A DNA stretch of 32,011 nt from contig CAMDPQ010000007.1 in the NCBI GenBank assembly GCA_945905275.1, forward strand, positions 1-32,011. The letters run 5' to 3'. The position numbers and the translations under genes were made by a program. Below, piece by piece: positions 5,818 to 13,995 of this stretch (its first letter is position 1; every line of letters starts with the position of its first letter). This stretch comes from Chlamydia trachomatis (GTDB lineage Bacteria; Chlamydiota; Chlamydiia; Chlamydiales; Rhabdochlamydiaceae). The notes beneath the pieces were generated by a model. That model was not told the origin of the DNA. It ran no database searches and saw nothing but the letters and a program-made list of their open reading frames with translations.

Positions 5818-7854
5818 GTCTCGAATCGCTTTTTCTACATCAGCAAGCTGAGGTAGGACCTCATCTTCTAAGACCTTACAATAAGGAACCATACAATTCT
5901 TTCCTGTAATCCGTTTTATAGGCGCATCAAGATAAGAAAATGCCTGTTCGATAATTCTAGCGGAAATTTCCGCACCAAGGCCAGCATTACCGACCGCTTC
6001 GTGAGCAACTACACATTTACCTGTCTTTTTTACTGAAGTCAGAATGGTATCCATATCCATAGGGACAATCGAACGCAGGTCGATTACTTCTACCGAGATC
6101 CCTTCATGGGAAAGGGTGTCTGCGACTTGAGAGGCCATAAAAACGAGCATTCCCCAACAGATGACCGTCACATGAGAACCATTTCTTACGACCTTCGCTT
6201 TACCAAGAGGGAGGATCTCCTCAGATGCAGGCTCTTTTCTCGCACAAAATACTCTCTGGCGATAGAGGGCTTTATGTTCTAAGAAAATAACAGGATTGGG
6301 ATCTTGAATCGCTGCTTTCAGTAATTTTTTTGCATCGGATGCATTGCTTGGAATAACAATTTTTAAACCAGGACAATGAGCTAAAAATGCTTCGACGCTT
6401 TGCGAATGATACGGTCCACCTTGGATATAGCCCCCATATGGCATTCGAATCACGACAGGGCAATTCCACTCTCCATTAGAACGATAATAGATATTGGCTA
6501 ACTCATTGACAATTTGATTCATCCCTGTCCACATATAATCTGCAAACTGGATCTCTGCTACCGGTTTTAATCCTGTAAACGACATTCCTATCGCAAGCCC
6601 GACAATCGTAGATTCCGCAAGCGGCGTATTAAAACATCTTTGAGCGCCATACCTGGCCGTTAAAGATCTTGTAACACCGAAGACTCCGCCTTTACCAAGC
6701 GCGACATCTTGTCCAAAAACAATAATATTCGGATCGTCCTTCATTGCTTCATCAAGCCCATGATTTAAAGCATCGACCATAACAACTGCTTCTTGAGCAG
6801 AAGAGGAGTCGTCCGTATCATAGGAAACCTCTAGAATCTCATGCTCTTGAAAAACCTTAGTATCAGCAGTGATGGGATCAGGAAAAGGTACTTGATCTGC
6901 TTCTGCAGCAGCGGCCTCCACTTTTTGAAAACATGCTTTTTTTAATTCTTCTATTTCGTGAGCTAGCATAAGACGCGAAGAAAGAACCCATGATTCAAAT
7001 CTCGGAATAGGATCTCTTTGACGCTCTAAGTCGACAACTTCCTGGTTTTTATATTTTGCGGGGTCATCACTGCTGCTATGAGCACCTATACGTGGCACTG
7101 TCGCAACAATAAGAGAGGGTCCTTTATTAGTACGCCCCCGTTCTACCGCAAGAGATAGAGCTACAGAAACCTGATCATAATCGCACCCATCAATATCATG
7201 AACTGCAAGACCCTGATACCCCGAGGCAATATGTACAATAGATCCACCCGATGTTTGGTGCTTAACAGGAACAGAAATGGCCCAACCATTATCTTGTATG
7301 ACAAAAATCACTGATAACGTATGGAGGCAAGCGAAATTTAAGGCTTCATGAAAATCTCCCTGAGAGGTAGCACCATCACCTGCTGAGACATAGACGACGC
7401 CATCATCTCCTTGAATCTGCAGCCCTTTCGCAACACCCACAGCCTGTAAAAACTGAGAACCCACTACACTAGACTGACACGGAATACGTAGTTGCTTATG
7501 GGAAAAGTGTTCGGGCATCATTCTTCCGCCAGAATGATGCTCTACATCACGCGCAAGAAAGGCTCCAAACAGATCTCGAAGCTCACACCCCAGACCAATA
7601 ACAAAGGCTCGATCTCTGTAATAAGGCAACCCCCAATCTTTACCTGGATCGAGAGCAAGACCTGCAGCACACCCTATCATTTCATGACCACATACAGATA
7701 AATGGAATGTCCCACCTTTATTTTGACGCACTAATTTAGACATTTTATCATCGGCAAATCGAGTCGTATACATCGCCTCCAAAAGCTGCAGGCAATGCTC
7801 TTTATTATCGAAAGATCTTGGTAATATAGCTAAATCGGTATCTATAGAGACCAC
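5803..7854 (-). CDS. 2-oxo acid dehydrogenase E1, alpha and beta subunits fused
   Basis: This 683-residue protein joins both halves of an E1 component. Residues 1 to about 340 are the alpha part, with the thiamine diphosphate motif G-D-G at 159-161 ending in D-N at 188-189, and the H-S-S-S-D-D-P loop near 259-265. About 352-683 is the beta part, with G-Q-D-V, E-I-Q-F-A-D-Y, R-M-P-Y-G-G and V-V-A-H-E-A. Separate subunits are about 330-350 and 325 residues long. Fused E1 proteins of this sort are known in Chlamydiae, often annotated as pyruvate or branched-chain 2-oxoisovalerate dehydrogenase; which substrate is used cannot be read here. E1 performs the thiamine-dependent decarboxylation before transfer to E2. 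E2 and E3 are not in the window. It lies 4 bases behind the UPF0158 gene, so both share a transcript. Confidence 0.92.
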   Translation of the reverse strand: MVSIDTDLAILPRSFDNKEHCLQLLEAMYTTRFADDKMSKLVRQNKGGTFHLSVCGHEMIGCAAGLALDPGKDWGLPYYRDRAFVIGLGCELRDLFGAFLARDVEHHSGGRMMPEHFSHKQLRIPCQSSVVGSQFLQAVGVAKGLQIQGDDGVVYVSAGDGATSQGDFHEALNFACLHTLSVIFVIQDNGWAISVPVKHQTSGGSIVHIASGYQGLAVHDIDGCDYDQVSVALSLAVERGRTNKGPSLIVATVPRIGAHSSSDDPAKYKNQEVVDLERQRDPIPRFESWVLSSRLMLAHEIEELKKACFQKVEAAAAEADQVPFPDPITADTKVFQEHEILEVSYDTDDSSSAQEAVVMVDALNHGLDEAMKDDPNIIVFGQDVALGKGGVFGVTRSLTARYGAQRCFNTPLAESTIVGLAIGMSFTGLKPVAEIQFADYMWTGMNQIVNELANIYYRSNGEWNCPVVIRMPYGGYIQGGPYHSQSVEAFLAHCPGLKIVIPSNASDAKKLLKAAIQDPNPVIFLEHKALYRQRVFCARKEPASEEILPLGKAKVVRNGSHVTVICWGMLVFMASQVADTLSHEGISVEVIDLRSIVPMDMDTILTSVKKTGKCVVAHEAVGNAGLGAEISARIIEQAFSYLDAPIKRITGKNCMVPYCKVLEDEVLPQLADVEKAIRDLANF

Positions 7855-7858
7855 CCTG

Positions 7859-8971
7859 TTATTTCTTATATTTCTTTTGAATCTGCGTGACTACTTTTGC
7901 AGAAGGTTTCTTAAGTTCTTCTTGCCTCTGTGGTGCTTTCGGTATTTTAGCTCTATCTTTAGGAAGCACGTCTTGAACTACCCCTGTAATCCGCGTCTTA
8001 CTCGAACCATCTAATCCACCGCTCTCGAATTCTTGACCGACCGCTCTAATGAACTTATCTTCTCTATCAGATCCTGTAATCTCATGAATATCTGTTAATC
8101 GACCTGAAAGATGCCTGAGGGACTCGAGCCTCTCTGAAAGGGCCTGCAACTTGGCATCTACTTTTACACGAGAGCTTCCTCTTAAACTCGCTAACAACTG
8201 TGCCTCGTTGTCATATCGCGCAGAAAACGTCACAGAACTTGCGCTGGAAATTTCGGGGAGATAAAGAAATAGGAGCGCAGGAGGTGGCACTGTGGTATAC
8301 ATATCGACTGTAACCTGAGGCTCCGTTTCGATCTTTACCACCTGCTTAGGAGGACGGCCTCGTTTAGGACGTGGGTTTAAGGCTTCATTAGAATAGTACG
8401 TTTTTGCCTTAATTACTAAAGCTTCCCGAGCCGCAGCCACATCTTTAGAGGCTTTCACGTCGAATAGATGACGCTTGACCTTCTCCATAACATTTCTTGT
8501 GAGATCGAGATCTTCTTCAAAGACAAAATGGATAGATTGATTGCGTAGCCATTCTATAATCCGTATTCTAGAACGCTCTTGGTAATATTGCTGCCATTTT
8601 TCCAGCTCATTAAGATGATCGTAAATAAATTCGAGAAAATTCTCTCGAGCTTCTTTAGACTGGATAATATCCAAAAGCTTTTCTTTCGTATCTATGTCAT
8701 AGACCTTTTCATTGATAAAGCCTTCCATAAATTTCTTTGTTTCATAAAAGGTCATCTTTGGGATTAAACAATATCGACCAGAGTGATCAATAATCTCTTT
8801 TTCCAAATCGTCTAATTCTTTAGACCCTTTATCTAGATCAACAAAAACAATAAACCCTTCGATTTTATCGAGATAAAAATCGCGTTCATCATCAGATTTC
8901 GCGAAAGCATCGAGTAATCGATGAAAGCGAAGAAGCAACGGATTTTGTGCTTGCGGATAAGACTTATTCAT
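7859..8971 (-). CDS. UPF0158-like protein with AT-hook motif
   Basis: This 370-residue protein has an N-terminal region (about 20-155) resembling the UPF0158 family. I see an acidic F-I-V-F-V-D-L-D segment, a T-F-Y-E-T-K-K-F-M-E-G-F-I segment, and A-R-E-N-F-L-E-F-I followed by W-Q-Q-Y-Y-Q-E-R and R-I-I-E-W-L. The function of the family is unknown. At 202-209 P-K-R-G-R-P-P-K is a textbook AT-hook, a minor-groove DNA-binding motif. The rest, to residue 370, is a low-similarity region with a helical stretch near 275-300 and a lysine-rich end. The ATG at 8971 follows AAGGAAAATCT, a good ribosome-binding site. It is the first gene of a pair with the E1 fusion. DNA binding is an inference from the motif only. 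Confidence 0.75.
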   Translation of the reverse strand: MNKSYPQAQNPLLLRFHRLLDAFAKSDDERDFYLDKIEGFIVFVDLDKGSKELDDLEKEIIDHSGRYCLIPKMTFYETKKFMEGFINEKVYDIDTKEKLLDIIQSKEARENFLEFIYDHLNELEKWQQYYQERSRIRIIEWLRNQSIHFVFEEDLDLTRNVMEKVKRHLFDVKASKDVAAAREALVIKAKTYYSNEALNPRPKRGRPPKQVVKIETEPQVTVDMYTTVPPPALLFLYLPEISSASSVTFSARYDNEAQLLASLRGSSRVKVDAKLQALSERLESLRHLSGRLTDIHEITGSDREDKFIRAVGQEFESGGLDGSSKTRITGVVQDVLPKDRAKIPKAPQRQEELKKPSAKVVTQIQKKYKK

Positions 8972-9161
8972 AGATTTTCCTTACAAAACAATAAGTATAG
9001 ACTACCACATTCAAAAAGCCACTTCAAGGATAAATAAATTCTTTGGAGCCAGAACCCTCTTTACCAGCACAAAACAAATGGTTTTATGCAATTAAAATTT
9101 ACATTAAATATTAATAAAAATTAGACTAGATGCCCTTCAGAAGCTAACCAAAGAGGAAAAC

Positions 9162-10442
9162 ATGCCAGAAACACAGATCGTACCTTATAATGGAGGAGCA
9201 GGACAGATCGTACCTTATAATGGAGGAGGAGGACAGGATTTGGCTGTGCAGGGAGCCATGGCAATAGGGCAATTACTCCTTAATCAACAAATCCAAAAGC
9301 ACTTCACATTCCAATTAGGAGTAGACGGCAGCCACCCCCCACTTCAACCAACAGCACCTGAATACAAAAGTGCAAGCTATAACCCTTTAAACGGATTTAA
9401 CTTTTATAGCTCAGGCAAAGCTCTGGCTCAAGGAATCATAGATGCGATCTCCGATTCAACAACTTGCGAAAAAGCTTTCATCGCATCGCTCGATAAAATA
9501 AGCAGCGTGGTATGTGACCTATGGATGCTTAAAGGGGTCCCAGCAGTTTTTGCTTATAAGGTAGTCAGTCAGTTAGCTCCAGTTGCGTGCAATTATATCT
9601 ATCATGGGTTAACCGATACAAAGCCAGCCTCACAAATAGGGATAGAAAGAAAAAAAACCTCTCTCTATCCGTTTACATCTCTTTTTTCTCAAGCGCCTCT
9701 TATAGAAAAACCAGTTTGCCATCCCTTATTACAAGAAGAAGTGAAATCCATTCTCTGGTCTATACGACACGCAACCAAAGGTCAAGGAGATCTCCCTAAC
9801 CTCTTTGTATATGGACCCCCTGGCACCGGCAAAACGATGCTGGCCAACCAAATTATAAAAGAGTCTGGCCTCGACTACATCGCTCTTTCAGGCGGGCATC
9901 TAACCCAATGGATTGCCACAAAACAGCAAGTAACAGAACTTAACAAACTGTTTGATGCAGTGACACATACCGGGAGACCTACCATTCTGTTGATTGATGA
10001 AGCAGAAGGAGCGATAAAACACCGAAACTCCATCGACCAAGATCATCTAGAATTACTAGACACCCTTCTGCACTGGACTGGGACACCCAATCGGAAAATC
10101 ATGCTTATTTGCGTAGCAAACGAATGTACAAACATCGATCGCGCTTTTTTAAGCAGAATGAGCCATAGACTAAAAATGCCACTTCCCTCCATAGAAGAAA
10201 GACAAGAGATCCTTAACCAGCAGAGTGCTGCCCTTTTTAAAGATCTCCAAGAAACGCTGCCTACGCAGCTCATCGAGAAAATCGCCGAAAAAACAGAAGG
10301 TTTCTCTGGAAGAGATCTACGTTATCTGACCGGGAGCCTGCATGATGTTCACACCCAATATGGATGCGATAACCCTCTCAGACAGGCAAACACCCATGTT
10401 GTCATTGAACAATTTATAGCAGACAGACAAACATATAAATAA
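9162..10442 (+). CDS. AAA+ ATPase resembling eukaryotic ATAD3
   Basis: This 426-residue protein carries a C-terminal AAA+ domain (about 185-400). Walker A is G-P-P-G-T-G-K-T at 218-225, Walker B is I-L-L-I-D-E at 275-280, sensor 1 is N320 in V-A-N, a candidate arginine finger is R332, and the closing region is E-G-F-S-G-R-D-L-R at 379-387. G-L-D-Y-I-A-L-S-G-G after Walker A and the E-G-F-S-G-R ending recall ATAD3, a mitochondrial inner-membrane AAA protein, more than FtsH or ClpX. Residues 1-180 are not recognised. They begin with a duplicated 10-residue peptide (Q-I-V-P-Y-N-G-G-x-G at 5-14 and 15-24) and include a hydrophobic stretch near 124-150. The start has a good AAGAGG site. What it remodels is unknown. 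Assignment to AAA+ is secure; ATAD3 kinship rests on recalled motifs. Confidence 0.85.
   Translation: MPETQIVPYNGGAGQIVPYNGGGGQDLAVQGAMAIGQLLLNQQIQKHFTFQLGVDGSHPPLQPTAPEYKSASYNPLNGFNFYSSGKALAQGIIDAISDSTTCEKAFIASLDKISSVVCDLWMLKGVPAVFAYKVVSQLAPVACNYIYHGLTDTKPASQIGIERKKTSLYPFTSLFSQAPLIEKPVCHPLLQEEVKSILWSIRHATKGQGDLPNLFVYGPPGTGKTMLANQIIKESGLDYIALSGGHLTQWIATKQQVTELNKLFDAVTHTGRPTILLIDEAEGAIKHRNSIDQDHLELLDTLLHWTGTPNRKIMLICVANECTNIDRAFLSRMSHRLKMPLPSIEERQEILNQQSAALFKDLQETLPTQLIEKIAEKTEGFSGRDLRYLTGSLHDVHTQYGCDNPLRQANTHVVIEQFIADRQTYK
9174..9233 (+). repeat. 30-bp tandem duplication at the 5' end of the ATPase gene
   Basis: The 30-base unit at 9174-9203 is repeated at 9204-9233 with a single base difference near its end (GCA versus GGA codon). 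It encodes two copies of a 10-residue peptide immediately after the first four residues and keeps the frame. Confidence 0.9.
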
Positions 10443-10538
10443 GCCCCCATCTCATCTGAGATCCCAACCCCGATCCAGAAAGAAAAGGTAAAGTAAAATT
10501 ATACTCACCACAATCCAAAAACAAACAAGAAGACTTTA

Positions 10539-10567
10539 TTGACATTTTGCAAATAAGCTTTTAATAT
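10539..10567 (+). promoter_or_regulatory. Consensus promoter for serS
   Basis: TTGACA at 10539-10544, a spacer of exactly 17 bases, and TAATAT at 10562-10567 form a near-ideal sigma-70-type promoter. It lies 65 bases ahead of the serS ATG and probably drives serS and the genes downstream to 15969. Confidence 0.75.
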
Positions 10568-10632
10568 CTATAAAAATTTAATAAAACTTATTCACATTCC
10601 CTCACCTTGAACGCGGATACTGGAGCACCCCA

Positions 10633-11913
10633 ATGCTAGATATTAAACTCATACGAAAAGATAAAAACGCGATAGAAGCGAAACTGAAAACCAAGGATCC
10701 AGAAATTTCTCTATCCCCGATTCTTGCACTGGATGAACGGATGCTTGTGATTAAAGGGTCTGCCGAAGAACTGAAGGCCACTAGAAATAGCATGTCCAAA
10801 GAAATCGGAGAAAAAAAAAGGGAAAAGCAAGATACAACAAGCCTTATGGAACAGGTTTCAGGCCTCGGCAATCGCATTGCGCTTCTTGATCAAGAACTGA
10901 TCGAATTAGAAAAAGAAATCCATTTAAGATTATCCTCCATGCCTAATATCCCTATGGATGAAATCAAAATTGGATTCGATCCCCAAGACAATGTATGCAT
11001 CAAAACCTTTGGAGCCAAAAGAGATTTTACATTCGCGCCGAAAAATCACGTCGAGCTGAATGAAAAACTCCATCTATTTGATTTTCAAAGAGCTGCAAAA
11101 ATAGCAGGAAGTGGCTGGCCTGCCTATAAAGGATTAGGAGCTCGTCTGGAGTGGGCTCTGATTAACTATATGCTCGATACTCACATTGCTAATGGATTTG
11201 AAATGTGGATGGTTCCCCACCTGGTCAAACCTGAGATCATGTTTGGGTCGGGGCAACTTCCTAAATTTGAAAAGCAGCTTTTTAAAATTCATGATGATGA
11301 CTATGAACTCTTCCTGATCCCTACATCAGAAGTAGCTTTAAATGGTTTACATCATGATGAAATTTTTAAAGAAGAAGAGCTACCTAAAAAATATTGTTGT
11401 TATACCCCCTGCTTCCGCAGAGAAGGTGGCGCTGCAGGATCTCAAGAAAGAGGCCTCATTCGTGTCCACCAATTCAATAAAGTAGAAATGTTTTGCTTTA
11501 CCACCCCAGAGCAAAGTGAAGCGATGTTTTTTCAAATGCAAGAGTCAGCAGAAGCCATTTTACAAGGTCTTAATCTCCATTATCGGAGTATGCTACTCGT
11601 TACAGGCGACATGTCCTTTTCTGCAGCTAAAACCGTTGATGTAGAAGCCTGGCTACCAGGACAAAATAGATACTATGAAGTGTCATCTGTATCTAATTGT
11701 TCCGACTTTCAAGCCAGAAGATCTCATATTAGATTTAAAAGAAAGGATGATAAGCCAGAACTTATCCATACTTTAAATGGATCTGGACTTGCCACTTCGC
11801 GTTTAATCGTCTCTCTGTTAGAAACAAATCAGCAGGAGGATGGATCAGTAATCCTCCCCGATGTGCTACATAAGTATATGAATGGAATCAACGTCTTAAG
11901 ACCTACAATTTAA
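10633..11913 (+). CDS. serS: Seryl-tRNA synthetase
   Basis: The 426-residue product is a complete class II synthetase of the usual bacterial length. Residues 1-110 form the tRNA-binding domain with a long helical hairpin rich in E and K (about 25-100). The catalytic core shows T-S-E at 231-233, motif 2 as F-R-R-E-G-G-A-A-G at 261-269 with R-V-H-Q-F at 277-281, and motif 3 as N-G-S-G-L-A-T-S-R at 382-390. It charges tRNA-Ser (and tRNA-Sec where present) with serine. It is preceded by a strong promoter and followed after 11 bases by the aminopeptidase gene. Confidence 0.97.
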   Translation: MLDIKLIRKDKNAIEAKLKTKDPEISLSPILALDERMLVIKGSAEELKATRNSMSKEIGEKKREKQDTTSLMEQVSGLGNRIALLDQELIELEKEIHLRLSSMPNIPMDEIKIGFDPQDNVCIKTFGAKRDFTFAPKNHVELNEKLHLFDFQRAAKIAGSGWPAYKGLGARLEWALINYMLDTHIANGFEMWMVPHLVKPEIMFGSGQLPKFEKQLFKIHDDDYELFLIPTSEVALNGLHHDEIFKEEELPKKYCCYTPCFRREGGAAGSQERGLIRVHQFNKVEMFCFTTPEQSEAMFFQMQESAEAILQGLNLHYRSMLLVTGDMSFSAAKTVDVEAWLPGQNRYYEVSSVSNCSDFQARRSHIRFKRKDDKPELIHTLNGSGLATSRLIVSLLETNQQEDGSVILPDVLHKYMNGINVLRPTI

Positions 11914-11924
11914 AAAGGGCTCTT

Positions 11925-13205
11925 ATGCCAACGGCTATTGAAGATTTAAAACATTTCCTTGATCACTCCCCTACAGCCCTACATGCTGTAAAAGAAATGG
12001 GAAATCGGCTAGCTCTTAAAGACTACCTACCTTTACAGGAAGATAAGCCTTGGAACCTCGAGCAAGGAAAAAATTATTTTGTCTGTCGTAACGGCTCCTT
12101 CTGTGCCTTTCGGATGCCTACTGAAAAAATCACTCGATATGTGATTCTCGCCGCACATACGGATAGCCCATCCTTAAAACTCAAGCCTTATCCTGAGAGC
12201 ACAAAAGATAATATGACCTTGCTTGCCGCTGAGGTATACGGGGGGCCTTTATTATCATCTTGGCTAAATCGAGATCTGGGCATTGCCGGCAAGGTAGTGA
12301 TCACGAATAAAAAAGGGGAAATCGAAGAAAAACTGGTTACGATCGATGAATCCCCACTGTGCATCCCACAGCTGGCGATCCACCTAGATCGAGAAGTCAA
12401 TGAAAAAGGCCCTCTTTTTAACAAACAAGAACACCTTAAAGCCATCGCAGGCCTTGATCTCCCTAAAGGAAAAGTCTTAGAAACACTGTTACGGCGGTCC
12501 TTATCTTTCGATACCTTGCTGTCTTTTGATCTATTTCTCACCCCAATAGAACCTGCACGCTATACTGGTATCAACTCAGAATTCCTTTCCTCGTATAGGA
12601 TAGATAATCTAGCCAGCGCCCATGCAGCACTTACTGCCTTTGGCCATTGCACAAAAAGCCCGGAAGACACCCTACAAACTCTTATTTGCTGGGACCATGA
12701 GGAAATTGGTTCGAAGACATTGGAAGGGGCATATGGGACTTTTTTAGATGACGTGATAAAGAGGATCGTAAAAGCCTATGACATGAGCACAGAAGAGAAG
12801 TTGATTGCAAAAGCAAAATCCCTATGTATCTCTTTAGATATGGCTCATGCCATGCACCCCGGCTACGAAGCAAAACAAGATAGCCAGCATACCCCTGTTT
12901 TAGGGAAGGGCATAGCGATCAAATATAATGCAGACTACAAATATGCCACCTCCAGCAGCTCTGCAGCCTTTATTCTAAAAGAATGCCAGCAGCTGCACCT
13001 ACACTGCCAGGCCTTCACCTCACGCAGTGATATGCCTTGTGGCAGCACAGTCGGCCCTATTAGCGCACATCATCTCGGGATAAAAACCATCGATATAGGT
13101 TGCCCCCAGCTCTCGATGCACTCCGCAAGAGAACTGATGGCCTGTCAGGACTATACTGACCTGTGTGTCCTTCTGACCCATATCCTCAAAAATGAACGTT
13201 GTTAG
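11925..13205 (+). CDS. M18-family aminopeptidase (aspartyl aminopeptidase-like)
   Basis: This 426-residue protein has the M18 metallopeptidase pattern: H78 in A-A-H-T-D-S-P, D227 in R-I-D-N-L-A-S, the catalytic pair in D-H-E-E-I-G-S (257-263), D305 in L-D-M-A-H-A, S-D-M-P-C-G-S-T-V-G-P at 368-378, and a late M-H-S-A-R-E (about 398-403). Between lies the butterfly dimerisation insert typical of the family. M18 enzymes remove N-terminal acidic or other residues from peptides and use two divalent ions, usually zinc. The protein is cytoplasmic and probably recycles host-derived peptides. The length agrees with bacterial ApeB-like members. It lies between serS and the VIT-like gene with minimal gaps. 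Confidence 0.93.
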   Translation: MPTAIEDLKHFLDHSPTALHAVKEMGNRLALKDYLPLQEDKPWNLEQGKNYFVCRNGSFCAFRMPTEKITRYVILAAHTDSPSLKLKPYPESTKDNMTLLAAEVYGGPLLSSWLNRDLGIAGKVVITNKKGEIEEKLVTIDESPLCIPQLAIHLDREVNEKGPLFNKQEHLKAIAGLDLPKGKVLETLLRRSLSFDTLLSFDLFLTPIEPARYTGINSEFLSSYRIDNLASAHAALTAFGHCTKSPEDTLQTLICWDHEEIGSKTLEGAYGTFLDDVIKRIVKAYDMSTEEKLIAKAKSLCISLDMAHAMHPGYEAKQDSQHTPVLGKGIAIKYNADYKYATSSSSAAFILKECQQLHLHCQAFTSRSDMPCGSTVGPISAHHLGIKTIDIGCPQLSMHSARELMACQDYTDLCVLLTHILKNERC

Positions 13206-13219
13206 GAAAAGATCTCTTT

Positions 13220-13969
13220 ATGGAAATACCTGCTTCGAACCATTTTCAAGGACACAACCCCCAAGAACACCTGAAACAGGCTAGAATGAAAGGTCTTTTT
13301 GCATCCTCTGAAATGCATGGGATGGAGATGCCCGGTCACATTGCAGCCTTTGCGGATACAATCAAAGATACCACAACAGCTCTATTCATCATCTGGGCGA
13401 TGAGCCTCATCCTGATTCCCCATAAAACAGCCAGTATCATTATGTTATTATTTACCTTAGGCTGGCTATTTTGGAAACCTGCACGGTCTGCAATGGTAGG
13501 TTGGGGACGTCTTAATAGACTTCATAGATTAATTGAAGAGGAACGATGGGAAATTGAACACAATCGGGCACAAGAGAAACTCGAACTGACAGAAATGTAT
13601 CGAGCTAAAGGGTTCTCAGGCAAACTACTGGATGAAGTGATCGATGTACTCATGTCGGATGACAACAGACTCTTACAGATCATGTTAGAAGAAGAGCTAG
13701 GTCTTACACTCCAAATTCACGAACACCCTATTAAACAAGCATGTGGCGCAGCCTGTGGAGTGCTTGCAGCGGCGTGTGCTATGATCCTGGCCTTTCATCT
13801 CTCTCCTACATATGCACCTCCGATCATAGGCACTATCCTCACTATCTGTTCCTCTCTGATCACCTCTCATCTGGAAAAAAATCAAAAAACCCCCAATCTG
13901 ATTTGGCACCTGGCAACTGTTGCAATGATCACAGCCACTACTTATATTGCCAGCAAGGCATTCCTATAA
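13220..13969 (+). CDS. VIT/CCC1-like membrane protein
   Basis: From ATG 13220 the product is 249 residues. That start is preferred to the TTG at 13199, because the latter overlaps the aminopeptidase end and AGGAAAAG lies upstream of the ATG. Hydrophobic segments occur at about 47-80 and, in pairs, near 175-245. The central helical part, with E-I-E-H-N-R-A-Q-E-K-L-E-L, then Y-R-A-K-G-F and M-L-E-E-E-L-G-L, resembles the cytoplasmic metal-binding region of VIT/CCC1 vacuolar iron transporters. Those proteins move Fe(II) or Mn(II) across membranes. The serS, VIT-like, P-type ATPase order matches my recollection of Chlamydia (the CT728 position). Substrate and direction are inferred, not shown. 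Confidence 0.75.
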   Translation: MEIPASNHFQGHNPQEHLKQARMKGLFASSEMHGMEMPGHIAAFADTIKDTTTALFIIWAMSLILIPHKTASIIMLLFTLGWLFWKPARSAMVGWGRLNRLHRLIEEERWEIEHNRAQEKLELTEMYRAKGFSGKLLDEVIDVLMSDDNRLLQIMLEEELGLTLQIHEHPIKQACGAACGVLAAACAMILAFHLSPTYAPPIIGTILTICSSLITSHLEKNQKTPNLIWHLATVAMITATTYIASKAFL

Positions 13970-13995
13970 AAAACGTAAGCGAGTCTATCACATCT

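Noticed and set aside
10449-10462. ATCTCATCTGAGAT as a terminator after the AAA ATPase gene
   Set aside because: Only six pairs with a two-base loop and no T-run; too weak to call.
12188-12541. 117-residue antisense open frame in the aminopeptidase gene
   Set aside because: Same reasoning: it is a shadow of a well supported gene.
13741-13995. N-terminal extension of the metal ATPase
   Set aside because: This part overlaps the VIT-like gene in another frame, looks like shadow sequence, and would make the protein longer than the family norm.
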